Source: AG-12 sp027339635 (GTDB taxonomy: Bacteria; Chloroflexota; Dormibacteria; Aeolococcales; Bog-877). Taken from it: a DNA stretch of 64,000 bases. Positions 53,343 to 61,140 of this stretch are shown one piece after another. The DNA lies in the NCBI GenBank assembly GCA_027339635.1, contig DAHWNZ010000007.1:14493-78492 (forward strand). The letters are read 5' to 3'. The notes beneath the pieces were generated by a model. That model saw only the letters and a list, made by a program, of their open reading frames with translations, did not search any database and was not told the DNA's origin. Position 1 is the stretch's first letter, and the number at the start of each line of letters is the position of its first letter. The position numbers and the translations under genes were made by a program.

Positions 53343-54091
53343 CGGCAACGGTCCTGGTCGCCCTGTCCGTGTTCGGTGCTTGCTCGGTTGAGATGGTCGA
53401 GGCCTTGACGATAGTCATGGCGGCGGGATTTACCCGAGGGTGGCGCTCAGCCCTCGAGGGAGCTGCCCTGGCCGTCGTGTGCCTGGCCATCTTGGTGGCG
53501 GCTCTGGGGCCGGCCCTGGTCCACTTCATACCCATCAATGTGCTTCGTCTGGTGGTAGGCAGCCTGCTCTTGGCGCTGGGTCTGCAGTGGCTGCGAAAGG
53601 CCCTGCTGCGCGCCAGTGGCTACCGGGCAAAGCACGATGAGGACGCCATCTATCGCCGCGAGGTGGAGCGACTCGCGGGCGTACCTCGCGCATCGACAGG
53701 GCGCGATGCAACCGGTTTCGTCATAAGCTTCAAGGGGGTCTTCCTAGAGGGCATGGAGGTCGTCATGATCGTGCTGACCCTCGGTCTCAGCTCCGGGAGA
53801 CTCCTGGTGTCGACAGCGGCGGCGGCCGCGGCGGTCGTTGTCATCGGCGGCATCGGAGTCCTCGTGGCACGGCAGCTCAGCGAGGTGCCCGAGAACGCGA
53901 TGAAGCTCGGGGTAGGACTGATGCTGGTGACCTTCGGCACCTTCTGGGCAGGGGAGGGGGCCGGGATCAGTTGGCCTGGTGCGGATCTCGCCCTTCTCAT
54001 TCTGATCGCGCTGTACGGCGCGGTCGCTCTGCTGGCGTACGCCCTCCTTGAACGCGGCCGGGGCCAGACCGTCGGGGCCGGGGCGGCATGA
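53339..54091 (+). CDS. COG4280-like membrane protein with two ExxE motifs
   Basis: A 250-residue protein with about six helices. Two similar motifs lie in membrane segments: Glu18/Glu21 in ACSVEMVEALTIVMA and Glu137/Glu140 in KGVFLEGMEVVMIVL. The duplicated acidic pair recalls ion-binding ExxE motifs of the FTR1 iron permease (REGLE) or LysE/GDT1-type cation transporters. The ATG overlaps the ATPase stop, so it is co-translated with the ferric importer, and a metal-ion role is a reasonable inference. Direct assignment is only to an uncharacterised membrane family. Confidence 0.7.
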   Translation: MTATVLVALSVFGACSVEMVEALTIVMAAGFTRGWRSALEGAALAVVCLAILVAALGPALVHFIPINVLRLVVGSLLLALGLQWLRKALLRASGYRAKHDEDAIYRREVERLAGVPRASTGRDATGFVISFKGVFLEGMEVVMIVLTLGLSSGRLLVSTAAAAAAVVVIGGIGVLVARQLSEVPENAMKLGVGLMLVTFGTFWAGEGAGISWPGADLALLILIALYGAVALLAYALLERGRGQTVGAGAA

Positions 54092-54300
54092 GCCTGCGGC
54101 GCGGTCTGCACACCTTCGGTCGCTTCTGGTGGGACTTCATAATCGGCGACACCCCAGAGCTGGCGCTGGGAGTCGCGGTGATCGTGCTCGGAGGCTGGCT
54201 TTTAGCCAAATCCAGCGCCGCGCTCGCGGTCGGCCTGGTCCCGCTCGGAGTGATCCTCCTGCTGCTCGTGAGCCTGCGCCGCGGAGCGCGCGCCGGCTGA
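54088..54300 (+). CDS. Small membrane protein coupled to the COG4280-like gene
   Basis: A 70-residue protein with two hydrophobic stretches (LALGVAVIVLGGWLLA; ALAVGLVPLGVILLLLVSL) after an aromatic leader (FGRFWWDFIIGDTPEL). The ATG overlaps the upstream stop as ATGA. It is probably a small accessory subunit of the membrane protein encoded just before it. Family not named. Confidence 0.72.
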   Translation: MSLRRGLHTFGRFWWDFIIGDTPELALGVAVIVLGGWLLAKSSAALAVGLVPLGVILLLLVSLRRGARAG

Positions 54301-54482
54301 CTGACGGCGCTCGACGGGCGGTGATTCCACGGGGGTCAACTTTCGCGTAATCACCCTGGGTTCCACCGGCCGCACAGGTGAGGATGGACTTGTGAGGTTC
54401 AGCGGCCCGGCTACAAGGAGGACCGGGGCACTGGCAACACCGAGCAAGTCGGTGCAGGTCGGAGGTTTCGGGAGGCGCGATC

Positions 54483-55061
54483 ATGAGACGCAAGACGTTC
54501 GATGGGATTCTGACCGCAGGAGGCGCTCTGTTGGCGCTGGTCCTGGTGGTCGCGGGGGCGCTCCTCATGTGGGGCGCGGTGTTCACGCAGAACGAGGTTC
54601 ACTCCCAATTGGCGGCGCAGAAGGTGTACTTCCCGACCGCGGCGGCGTTCGCCCACGCCAAGCCGGGCACGGAGATCACTCCCGGGATGAAGCCCTACCT
54701 GTTGCAGTACGCTGGGCAGGAGGTTCTCACTGGAGCGCAGGCCGAGGCCTACGCCGATCACTTCATCGCCGTGCACCTCTCCGAGATGCCTTACCACGGG
54801 GTCTACTCGCTGATCAGCACCGCCGCACGCGCGGCGACTCCGGGAACCGCGAAAGCCGCCCAGCTGTCGGCGCTTGAGACCACCTCATTCCAGGGCACCA
54901 CGCTGCGGAGCATGCTGCTGGAAGCCTACGCGTTCGGCACCATCGGCTCGATAGCCCTGATCGCTTCGATCGTCAGCTTCGTGCTCGCCGCTGTTTCGCT
55001 GCTGCTGACATTCTTCGGGTATCTCCACTGGCGGCGCACGTCTCCCACAGTTGAGATCTGA
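54483..55061 (+). CDS. Hypothetical membrane protein, two helices with an extracytoplasmic domain
   Basis: A 192-residue protein. Helix 1 (GALLALVLVVAGALLMWGAVF) is followed by a roughly 110-residue outside domain (HSQLAAQKVYFPTAAAFAHA, YAGQEVLTGAQAEAYADHFI), then helix 2 (IGSIALIASIVSFVLAAVSL) near the C-terminus. Similar proteins occur in actinobacterial genomes without a known role. GGGAGG precedes the ATG. The 182 bases upstream hold no gene. Confidence 0.75.
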   Translation: MRRKTFDGILTAGGALLALVLVVAGALLMWGAVFTQNEVHSQLAAQKVYFPTAAAFAHAKPGTEITPGMKPYLLQYAGQEVLTGAQAEAYADHFIAVHLSEMPYHGVYSLISTAARAATPGTAKAAQLSALETTSFQGTTLRSMLLEAYAFGTIGSIALIASIVSFVLAAVSLLLTFFGYLHWRRTSPTVEI

Positions 55062-55101
55062 CCCAACCTTTGGGGGGCATGGTCCCCAGGGAGGGGAAAG
55101 A

Positions 55102-55130
55102 GGGGTCCCGGCGAGAGGCCGGGGCCCCTT
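55102..55130 (+). terminator. Hairpin terminator after the two-helix membrane protein
   Basis: An 11-bp GC stem (GGGGTCCCGGC / GCCGGGGCCCC, one G-T wobble) with loop GAGAG is followed by TTCTGTGTT. It lies about 40 bases after the stop. The region to 55369 has no supported gene. Confidence 0.65.
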
Positions 55131-55369
55131 CTGTGTTCGATGCTTTCGCGGATGGGTGGATGGGCGTCGACCACCAGGAGCTCGCATGCTACCGGCGGGC
55201 GCGGGGCCGCGGGCAGGGATCACCGTGGGATGGGCTGGTCCGGTATCCGGTGCGGCAGCATTGGGCGACACGTCCCTGGGTCTCAGGGGCCGCTCCCTGC
55301 GGTGTCAATTCCCCCGGCTAGACGACTGGCCCAGTTGAGCAGCCATGGCCCAGACTGTGGCGGGCGGAG

Positions 55370-55822
55370 TCACTGGGGAGGAGAGCCCTCGTCCCCTATG
55401 CTGATCAGATCGTCGAGCAGTCGCCGCCACGGCACCGACGACCAGCCCACTGTTGCGGCGGCCCTTTCGGCAACCCTCAGGGCCTCGTAGACCCAGGTGA
55501 TCTCAACCGCGAAGTCGTTCGAGACATGCAACCCTGACGGTACCAACTGACCGAGAGCGGTCGCCGCGGTCCCCTCGACCAGACGCACCGCCTCCAGAGA
55601 TCGCTCCGCGTCAGCCGCCAGATGCCGGTGGGCGGGCAGCCCGACGATCTCCTCCGACCACTGGGCGCATCTGAAGGCCCGCTTCCACTCCGCCTCCTTG
55701 GACGAGGTTGTCTGTGCGGCGCGCTCTTGGTACGCGGCAAGGTCCGATAGGTCGGCCTCGGGTAGGACCTCCCGCAGGCCGTCCAGCAGGTGCGAGAGCA
55801 TGAAGCTCGGGTGTTCTGTCAT
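55370..55822 (-). CDS. Hypothetical soluble protein
   Basis: A 150-residue mainly helical protein from ATG 55822 (MTEHPSFMLSHLLDGLREVL). Alternating helices such as SLEAVRLVEGTAATALGQLV and FAVEITWVYEALRVAERAAA look like a genuine fold. Family not recognised and the start has a weak ribosome site; the frame continues 24 codons upstream. No neighbour suggests a role. Confidence 0.6.
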   Translation of the reverse strand: MTEHPSFMLSHLLDGLREVLPEADLSDLAAYQERAAQTTSSKEAEWKRAFRCAQWSEEIVGLPAHRHLAADAERSLEAVRLVEGTAATALGQLVPSGLHVSNDFAVEITWVYEALRVAERAAATVGWSSVPWRRLLDDLISIGDEGSPPQ

Positions 55823-56572
55823 CAGCCAAACTTTAGCCGCTTGGGGTGCGGGAGCATCGCGGGTCATGGGAAAGCGCTTACTTTTGTTGGCCACCCGTGC
55901 TTACTTTGACCTGGCCACCGGCAACTCATCCTCGACATGCCTCAGCCTGCTCCGGTCCGAGGATCACCAGGATCTGTTGACAGCTGCATATTGAGGTGGG
56001 GCGGACCGCAGAACTGTTTTCATGCCAGCTCTGGTGGACTTCCCCCGCCCCACTCCCACCCCTGGCCGCTGTCCGGGGCTCGTTCAAGGAGGTCCCCCAG
56101 CTATCGTCTCGCCGGCAACCGCCTCGGCTCAGACGCCCGCCCAAGGGGCCGGTGAGACAGGCCCCAGCGGCAAACTGGTCGACTACGCATCGGGCCCGGC
56201 CCGGTTCGCCGGGGAACCTGGGGGTTCCGCAGACTGGACCCGGCCGTCCAGAGCCGATCACAACTCGGACCGAAACTTGGGCTCATGGGCAGCCGGGCTA
56301 CGCGCCTTGAATCCATCCCGGTTCAGCGCTTCTCCGGCTGATGGGGCGGCTTACGGCGAGTTGCGCTCCGGCGGTACCACCTTGTGGGCGTCCAAGCATG
56401 TGGACCCACGGGACGGTAACTGGCAAGCGCTACCCCCTTGGCGGTCCCTCGGGGGAGAAGCGGCCCAGGGCATGTGATTCCACCGGGCCCATCGCGGGCA
56501 CAGAGTCATCGGACGCGCGAATCGCGAGCCATCCGACGCGGTAGGTGCCAGGGCACCGAGTTCTCTCTCTCC
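55823..56572. other. Roughly 750-base stretch without a supported gene
   Basis: Open frames on both strands here are Pro/Gly/Ser-rich and have no motif. Nothing resembling a tRNA or insertion sequence is visible. It marks the change from the dense chromosomal part to the looser right end. Confidence 0.45.
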
Positions 56573-56932
56573 CTACTGCACGGTGGCGCAGGCGGCTATT
56601 GATGCCGCGTGGTCGGCGACAACTCCTCGGCCCAGAGCGATCAGCTCCATGACCCGCGGGTCGGTGACGCGGTAGTAGGCGTACCGGCCGCTGCGCCGCA
56701 GGCCCAACAGCCCGCACGAGACCAGACACGCCAGGTGTGCGGATACCCTTCCCTGGGAGATCATGGTCTGGGCCACGCACTCGGTTCCAGTCCGCTCCTC
56801 ACTCGCGCAGAACTCAAGCAGGCGCAGTCGGGTGGGATCCCCCATCGCCCGGTAGAAGCGGGCCAGCAACTCTTCCCCGGCTCTCTCGGCCGCCGCATTG
56901 AGTGCTCTGGTCGGCGCGTAGGAGGTCGTCAT
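56573..56932 (-). CDS. ArsR/SmtB-family metal-sensing repressor, CmtR-like
   Basis: A 119-residue winged helix repressor. RFYRAMGDPTRLRLLEF and ISQGRVSAHLACLVSCGLL form the DNA-binding core. Cys69 and Cys73 in the recognition helix and Cys115 near the C-terminus match the spacing of the Cd(II)/Pb(II) ligands Cys57, Cys61 and Cys102 of Mycobacterium CmtR. This arrangement is also seen in ArsR-type regulators of mercury operons. Its ATG overlaps the merA stop as ATGA, so it is the downstream gene of the operon it presumably controls, sensing Hg(II) or another thiophilic metal. Confidence 0.88.
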   Translation of the reverse strand: MTTSYAPTRALNAAAERAGEELLARFYRAMGDPTRLRLLEFCASEERTGTECVAQTMISQGRVSAHLACLVSCGLLGLRRSGRYAYYRVTDPRVMELIALGRGVVADHAASIAACATVQ

Positions 56933-58320
56933 GAGGCACAGCATGACAGCTTGCTGACATCGCGGTCGAACCCCTGGGCCGCGAGCTTGATGGCCTCAGC
57001 CATCGTGAGGTACGGGCACCAGGTCGTCGCCAGTTGGTCAACGGTCATCCCCGCCTCCAAGGCGTAGGTTGCGGCCAGCACCATGTCACCGGCGCCGTCG
57101 GCGAGGATGTGGATGCCAAGAACTCGCCGGGAATCCGCGTCGGCGACGATCTTGATCACCCCTGTGGTGTCACGGTTGACGATCGCGCGGGGCACGTAGG
57201 CCAGGGGCACGACCGAGCAGGTGCAGCGGATCCCGGAGTCGGCAGCCTCCTGGTCCGTCAGGCCAACCGCTGCGATCGCGGGGGTGGTGAAGGTCACCCG
57301 GGGAAGGTGCCGGTAGTCGATCTGTCGGTCACCGCCGAAGAAGGCGTTCTCCACGACGGCGGTGCCGTGGGTCCCTGCGACGTACACGAATTGCGGTGCT
57401 CCGGTGACGTCGCCCGCAGCCCAAACCCGGGCGGTGGTGGTGCGCAGCCCGGCGTCGACCACCACCTCTCCCCTGGAGCCCAGCTCCACCCCAATCTGCT
57501 CGAGGCCCAGCTCTTCGGTGGCGGGTCGACGCCCCGTCGCCATCAGCAGCTGATCCGCCCTCAACTCCCGGGGCGCGTCGCCTCCCAGCTGCAAGCGGGG
57601 ACGACCGAGGTCCCATTTGACCCCTGACAATGGCGCCCCCGTGATCACCTCGATCCCCTCCTCGACCAGCATCTTGGCCACGGCCGCGGAGATCTCCGGC
57701 TCTTCGGCCGGCGCGACCCGAGGTAGCGCCTCGACCAGCGTGACCCGGGTGCCCAGTCGGGCGAAGAGCTGGCCCAGTTCCAACCCCACGTAGTTGCCTC
57801 CAACCACCACCAGCGACTTTGGCACCCGCTCCAACTCCAGAGCGGTGGTGGACGTGAGGTAGCTGCCGTTGCCCAAACCTGCCACCGGCGGGACCCAGGG
57901 CCTGCTGCCTGTGGCGATCAGGTAGTGATCGGCCTCGATCAGATCCCCCTCAACCGCCAGCGCCGGTCCGGGCACGAAACGACCCCGCCCCTTCCTGATC
58001 TCCCACCCATAGGTCTGGGCCAGGTCCAGATACTTCTCCTGACGCATCGCGTCGACGATCTCCCTCTTGCCGTCGACCAGGGCAACCATATCGACCGGCC
58101 CCGCCTCCGTCACGATGCCCGGGAAGCGCTGGGCCATCGCGACCCGACGGGCGTCGGCGGCTGCGAGCAGCGCCTTGGAGGGGATGCAACCGACGTTGAC
58201 ACATGTTCCCCCGATGGTTCCCGCTTCGATCATGAGCACCTGCAATCCGCGACTGCGCGCGGCGATCGCCGCGGCAAAGCCGGCTCCTCCCGATCCCACT
58301 ATCGCCAGGTCATAGCGCAT
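56929..58320 (-). CDS. merA: Mercuric reductase
   Basis: Reduces Hg(II) to volatile Hg(0) with NADPH. The 463-residue flavoprotein has the FAD loop LAIVGSGGAGFAAAIAA, the redox pair Cys40/Cys45 in GGTCVNVGCIPSKALL, the NADPH loop SLVVVGGNYVGLELGQ and VWAAGDVTG. The C-terminal Cys460-Cys461 pair (KLSCCAS) takes Hg(II) to the active site and distinguishes MerA from lipoamide dehydrogenase. The N-terminal MerT/MerP-like heavy-metal domain present in some MerAs is absent. ATG 58320 follows GGAG. No merT, merP or merB is nearby, so this is a minimal merA-arsR unit. Confidence 0.95.
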   Translation of the reverse strand: MRYDLAIVGSGGAGFAAAIAARSRGLQVLMIEAGTIGGTCVNVGCIPSKALLAAADARRVAMAQRFPGIVTEAGPVDMVALVDGKREIVDAMRQEKYLDLAQTYGWEIRKGRGRFVPGPALAVEGDLIEADHYLIATGSRPWVPPVAGLGNGSYLTSTTALELERVPKSLVVVGGNYVGLELGQLFARLGTRVTLVEALPRVAPAEEPEISAAVAKMLVEEGIEVITGAPLSGVKWDLGRPRLQLGGDAPRELRADQLLMATGRRPATEELGLEQIGVELGSRGEVVVDAGLRTTTARVWAAGDVTGAPQFVYVAGTHGTAVVENAFFGGDRQIDYRHLPRVTFTTPAIAAVGLTDQEAADSGIRCTCSVVPLAYVPRAIVNRDTTGVIKIVADADSRRVLGIHILADGAGDMVLAATYALEAGMTVDQLATTWCPYLTMAEAIKLAAQGFDRDVSKLSCCAS

Positions 58321-58347
58321 GGACAAGCTCTCCACAATCCGATTCTA

Positions 58348-58367
58348 ATATGCGAATGATAGCATAT
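58348..58367. promoter_or_regulatory. Palindromic operator upstream of merA
   Basis: ATATGC, eight bases (GAATGATA), GCATAT: a 6-bp perfect inverted repeat in an A/T-rich island about 28 bases before the merA start. The form (ATA...TAT half-sites around the promoter) is typical for ArsR/SmtB repressors, so the downstream CmtR-like protein probably binds here. Confidence 0.7.
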
Positions 58368-58707
58368 ATATCGGTCTAGACCTTCCCCCTATCGGCAGAG
58401 ACTACGGGGCGGGCTCCATGCCGTTCGCCTCGCGGACACGACTGCTGGGCATTGACGATACCTCCGTCTGCACCCCATTTCCCGTGCCCCGCCGCCGGTG
58501 GGCGAAACGAACTTGGCAGTTCGCTGCGAGCCGCCGCTTCAACACATCGGGCCTGTGCTGACCACGGTGGTCAAGTCGTGGGATGGGGGCTCCGGCACCA
58601 CCTTCGAGGGAACGCCTCGCATCGGCGCGGCCTCGGCGTCGCGTACGCGCCAGCGTTGAACAGCCACTTGCCACTCATTCAGAGCCATGGGTACTCGTAG
58701 CTCAGGC

Positions 58708-59291
58708 TCAACCTCCTGAAGTGAGGTTGGTACCGGAGATCATATGGTCGATCCAGTCGTCGCCGACTCTGGAGGCCAGGTCCGCACTGGCGGTGGCGGT
58801 GGGCCACGACCGCATGTCCGCTGCGCTCTCCTCCCGCGCGACAAGCACTTGCTCCGCCTCCTGTTGGGTCAGTTTCTGCAGCAGCCCATCGCCGTTTTCG
58901 CCGTCGGCCCCGTGTGCGTCCCTACGAGTTCGCGCGACTTGGCCGCGGAACGGATGGTGTCGCGGCCACGTGGTGGCGCAGGTTCGGGACGATGCCCGTG
59001 GTGTCAGATAGGGCGACATCCGCTCAACGCCCGGAGCTGGCTGGCCAGCTCTTTGTGCTCGTCCGCCGCGTGCTCGGAGTTGGTCAGGGCGTGGCTCATC
59101 GACGAGCATTCGAACAGCGCGCACGCGTTAGACGCCGCTGAGCGTCCGTACGGTCGCGGCCCCAGGTGCTTGTAAATGAAGTCGTGCCCGGACGCCAGCG
59201 AGTCTTGCACGAGGGTGGGGACGTCCGGCGACTCGGGAAACCGCTTGTCCAGACTGGAATAGCGCGGGGCCGACGGCAGAGTGTCGGCCAC
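58708..59291 (-). pseudogene. Possible disrupted gene in two frames
   Basis: Minus-strand frame 59291-59004 gives a credible 95-residue start (MADTLPSAPRYSSLDKRFP ... GHDFIYKHLGPRPYGRSAAS ... ALTNSEHAADEHKELASQLR). A second frame ending at 58708 gives a credible C-terminal helix (GLLQKLTQQEAEQVLVAREE ... SRVGDDWIDHM). Together they look like one protein broken by a frameshift or several. Family not recognised. No gene is seen on the plus strand here. Confidence 0.35.
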
Positions 59292-59444
59292 CTCTTGTCA
59301 GTGTGCAGCCGGGTCCCCCGGCACATACTTCGCCTTGGGGGCGCTCCAACCGAGGTCCATGCCCCCCTGTGCCGGTTTCTGCTCGGAGGCCCGTGCCCCA
59401 TCACCTTCCCAATCGCCGTCAGCATCCGCGCCTTTCTGCAAGCA

Positions 59445-59492
59445 GAAGAGCCAGGGCTCGAACCGCGAACCTCTGGAGTAAGAGGGCGACCA
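59445..59492 (-). other. tRNA-like fragment, candidate attachment-site core
   Basis: On the minus strand there is GGTTCGAGCCC, the sequence of a tRNA T-loop. It is preceded by CCTCT, six bases, AGAGG, like an anticodon stem. The T-stem does not pair, so this is not a functional tRNA. Such 3'-end tRNA remnants are often left at integration sites of tyrosine-recombinase elements, and a recombinase gene lies at the right edge. Confidence 0.25.
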
Positions 59493-59703
59493 GAGAAATT
59501 CACTTGCGTCCGCCAACGTCTGTTTTGCCCTCGCATCGACTCGCAGACTGCCCCTTAGAGTCCGCCAATGTTCGACCCAGTGCGTGCCGTTGCCGTCAAG
59601 ATTTCTGTCCGACGCGGGGCAATTGGAGGCCGGTGGCCGGGCCGTGGCCCGCTGCCACGGTGACAGGCTCAGGCCCCTGAATCGCCAGCTGAGCGGAGCT
59701 TCG

Positions 59704-59725
59704 ACTATCGACAATCCGATATAGT
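59704..59725 (+). promoter_or_regulatory. Promoter and inverted repeat ahead of the XRE-MNT gene
   Basis: ACTATCG and CGATATAGT form an imperfect inverted repeat. TATAGT (59720-59725) within it is a good -10, and the ATG at 59732 is only six bases further on, so the message is probably leaderless. Overlap of repeat and -10 suits autorepression by the XRE domain. Confidence 0.55.
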
Positions 59726-59731
59726 GCGATC

Positions 59732-60253
59732 ATGGATCATAGCCGCCATTCGAGTGGCTTGGTACTTCGTGAGGCCCGGCTACGAGCTGGCCTCTCCCAG
59801 TCCGAGCTCGCGCAACGGGCTGGGGTTGCCCAGAGCGTGATCAGCATGTATGAGTCCGGCCGCCGCCAACCCTCGCTGCGGACTCTGGCTGCCCTGGTAG
59901 CCCCAACCGGTCTGGATCTCGTCCTGGACCTACGACCCGCACCTGGCCTTGACCGCCTCACAGGCCCCCATGGCCAGCGCGTTCTGGCGGCGCGGTCACA
60001 GCTCAAGACTGTGGCAGCAAGATACGGAGTGCTGGGCCTCGCGGTTTTCGGCAGCGTGGCTCGCGGCGAGGAACGTCCGGACAGCGATGTGGACCTGCTG
60101 GGCGAGCTCCCCACTGGGATGGGTCTCTTCGGACTCGGCCGCTTGCAGTCGGACCTCGAGGCGGTGGTCGGCCTGCCGGTTGATCTGATACCGGCTGGCG
60201 ACCTCAAGCCGAACCTGCGGGGCCGGGTGGTCGCCGATCTAGTCTACTTGTGA
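59732..60253 (+). CDS. Antitoxin: XRE-family helix-turn-helix fused to a minimal nucleotidyltransferase (MntA-like)
   Basis: A 173-residue two-domain protein. Residues 8-65 form a lambda-repressor-type HTH (LREARLRAGLSQSELAQRAG ... QSVISMYESGRRQPS). Residues 95-170 form an MNT domain with the motif Gly107-Ser108 ... Asp119-x-Asp121 (AVFGSVARGEERPDSDVDLL). In HEPN/MNT systems the nucleotidyltransferase blocks the HEPN toxin, in MntA by adding AMP to a Tyr. The fusion lets the same protein repress the operon. The toxin gene overlaps its stop as GTGA. Confidence 0.9.
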   Translation: MDHSRHSSGLVLREARLRAGLSQSELAQRAGVAQSVISMYESGRRQPSLRTLAALVAPTGLDLVLDLRPAPGLDRLTGPHGQRVLAARSQLKTVAARYGVLGLAVFGSVARGEERPDSDVDLLGELPTGMGLFGLGRLQSDLEAVVGLPVDLIPAGDLKPNLRGRVVADLVYL

Positions 60254-60597
60254 GCCGTCACGACCCCGAGCGGATCCAGGACATCATCGCGGCGATAGAT
60301 GCAATCCACGCTCATCTGCGGCGCGGCGACCTCGCAGACGGTCTGGTGTTCGATGCCGTGCGCGTGCGCCTAATCGAGATCGGCGAGGCAGTTAAGGGAA
60401 TCGGCCCAGAGTTGCTCGCCTCGGAAGCCGAGATTCCTTGGGCAGCGGTTGCATCCATGCGGGACCATCTCGCCCACCCGTACTTTGACACTTCCCACTC
60501 CATCGTGGCCGCGACGGTGGCCGAGGACCTCCCGTCCCTGGAGCGGGCGGTGCGTCGACTCATCGCGAGCATCAGCGGCCGATTGCCAAAGAGCTAA
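60250..60597 (+). CDS. HEPN-domain toxin (HepT-like, DUF86)
   Basis: A 115-residue all-helical predicted RNase. The catalytic R-x4-H motif with the following x-Y is complete: Arg71, His76 and Tyr78 in ASMRDHLAHPYFD. The Tyr is the residue that MntA modifies in the characterised HepT system. DAIHAHLRRGDLAD and VRVRLIEIGEAVKGI are typical HepT helices. It is co-translated with the upstream antitoxin. Together they would act as a growth-arrest or anti-phage module. Confidence 0.92.
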   Translation: MSRHDPERIQDIIAAIDAIHAHLRRGDLADGLVFDAVRVRLIEIGEAVKGIGPELLASEAEIPWAAVASMRDHLAHPYFDTSHSIVAATVAEDLPSLERAVRRLIASISGRLPKS

Positions 60598-60688
60598 GCC
60601 TGGCCTGGTGTCCCGGCGCCAAGGTCTTGATGGCGGCTGGCGATTACACCTGCCGGGGAAGGTGCCGGCGAGCTGGTGCTGAGGGCGG

Positions 60689-61024
60689 ATGGTGTCACTG
60701 GCCCTCCTGGCCGGCGACCACGCGGACGTGTGGCACCACGAGTCACTGGCTCACCTCAACCTGGAATTTGCACACGCGGTCGTTCCGGCGCTGGCCGCGG
60801 AAGTGGTGACGGAGCTCGATGCTGTCGCGATCCGACTAGGGGTGCCCAGACAGATCACCCTGCGGATCTCACGCCACGTGTACGAGCTGTCGATGGGAGA
60901 CGGAAGGTCGCAATTCGCCGGCATCGCACACCTCTCCAGAGTCGGCGACGACTTGACCAATTGGGTGGTCTTCGAGCCGACGCCACCTGCCCTCAACAGC
61001 CGGACCGCGGTAGTTGCCACCTAG
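60689..61024 (+). CDS. Hypothetical small protein
   Basis: A 111-residue protein from ATG 60689 behind GAGGG. LLAGDHADVWHHESLAHLNL is Trp/His-rich, and the middle has AVAIRLGVPRQITLRISRHV with alternating strand and helix character. I do not recognise it. It lies about 90 bases after the HEPN toxin on the same strand and may be part of the same accessory block. Confidence 0.55.
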   Translation: MVSLALLAGDHADVWHHESLAHLNLEFAHAVVPALAAEVVTELDAVAIRLGVPRQITLRISRHVYELSMGDGRSQFAGIAHLSRVGDDLTNWVVFEPTPPALNSRTAVVAT

Positions 61025-61140
61025 CCGATTGAGGTTGACGACGGCGCCTACCACGCCAACATGGAAGGGCAGGCGTCGGCGCTGGCCCAACCAGCACCGT
61101 AGATTGCTCTAGGGGCCGAAGCTCGCCCCGAGCAGTGCTA

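Noticed and set aside
56929..58320. Dihydrolipoamide dehydrogenase
   Set aside because: The C-terminal Cys-Cys pair and the metal-sensing ArsR partner are specific to mercuric reductase; no 2-oxoacid dehydrogenase genes are nearby.
59445..59492. Functional tRNA gene on the minus strand
   Set aside because: T-loop sequence is present, but the T-stem bases do not pair and the anticodon loop has six bases; kept only as a fragment or attachment-site candidate.
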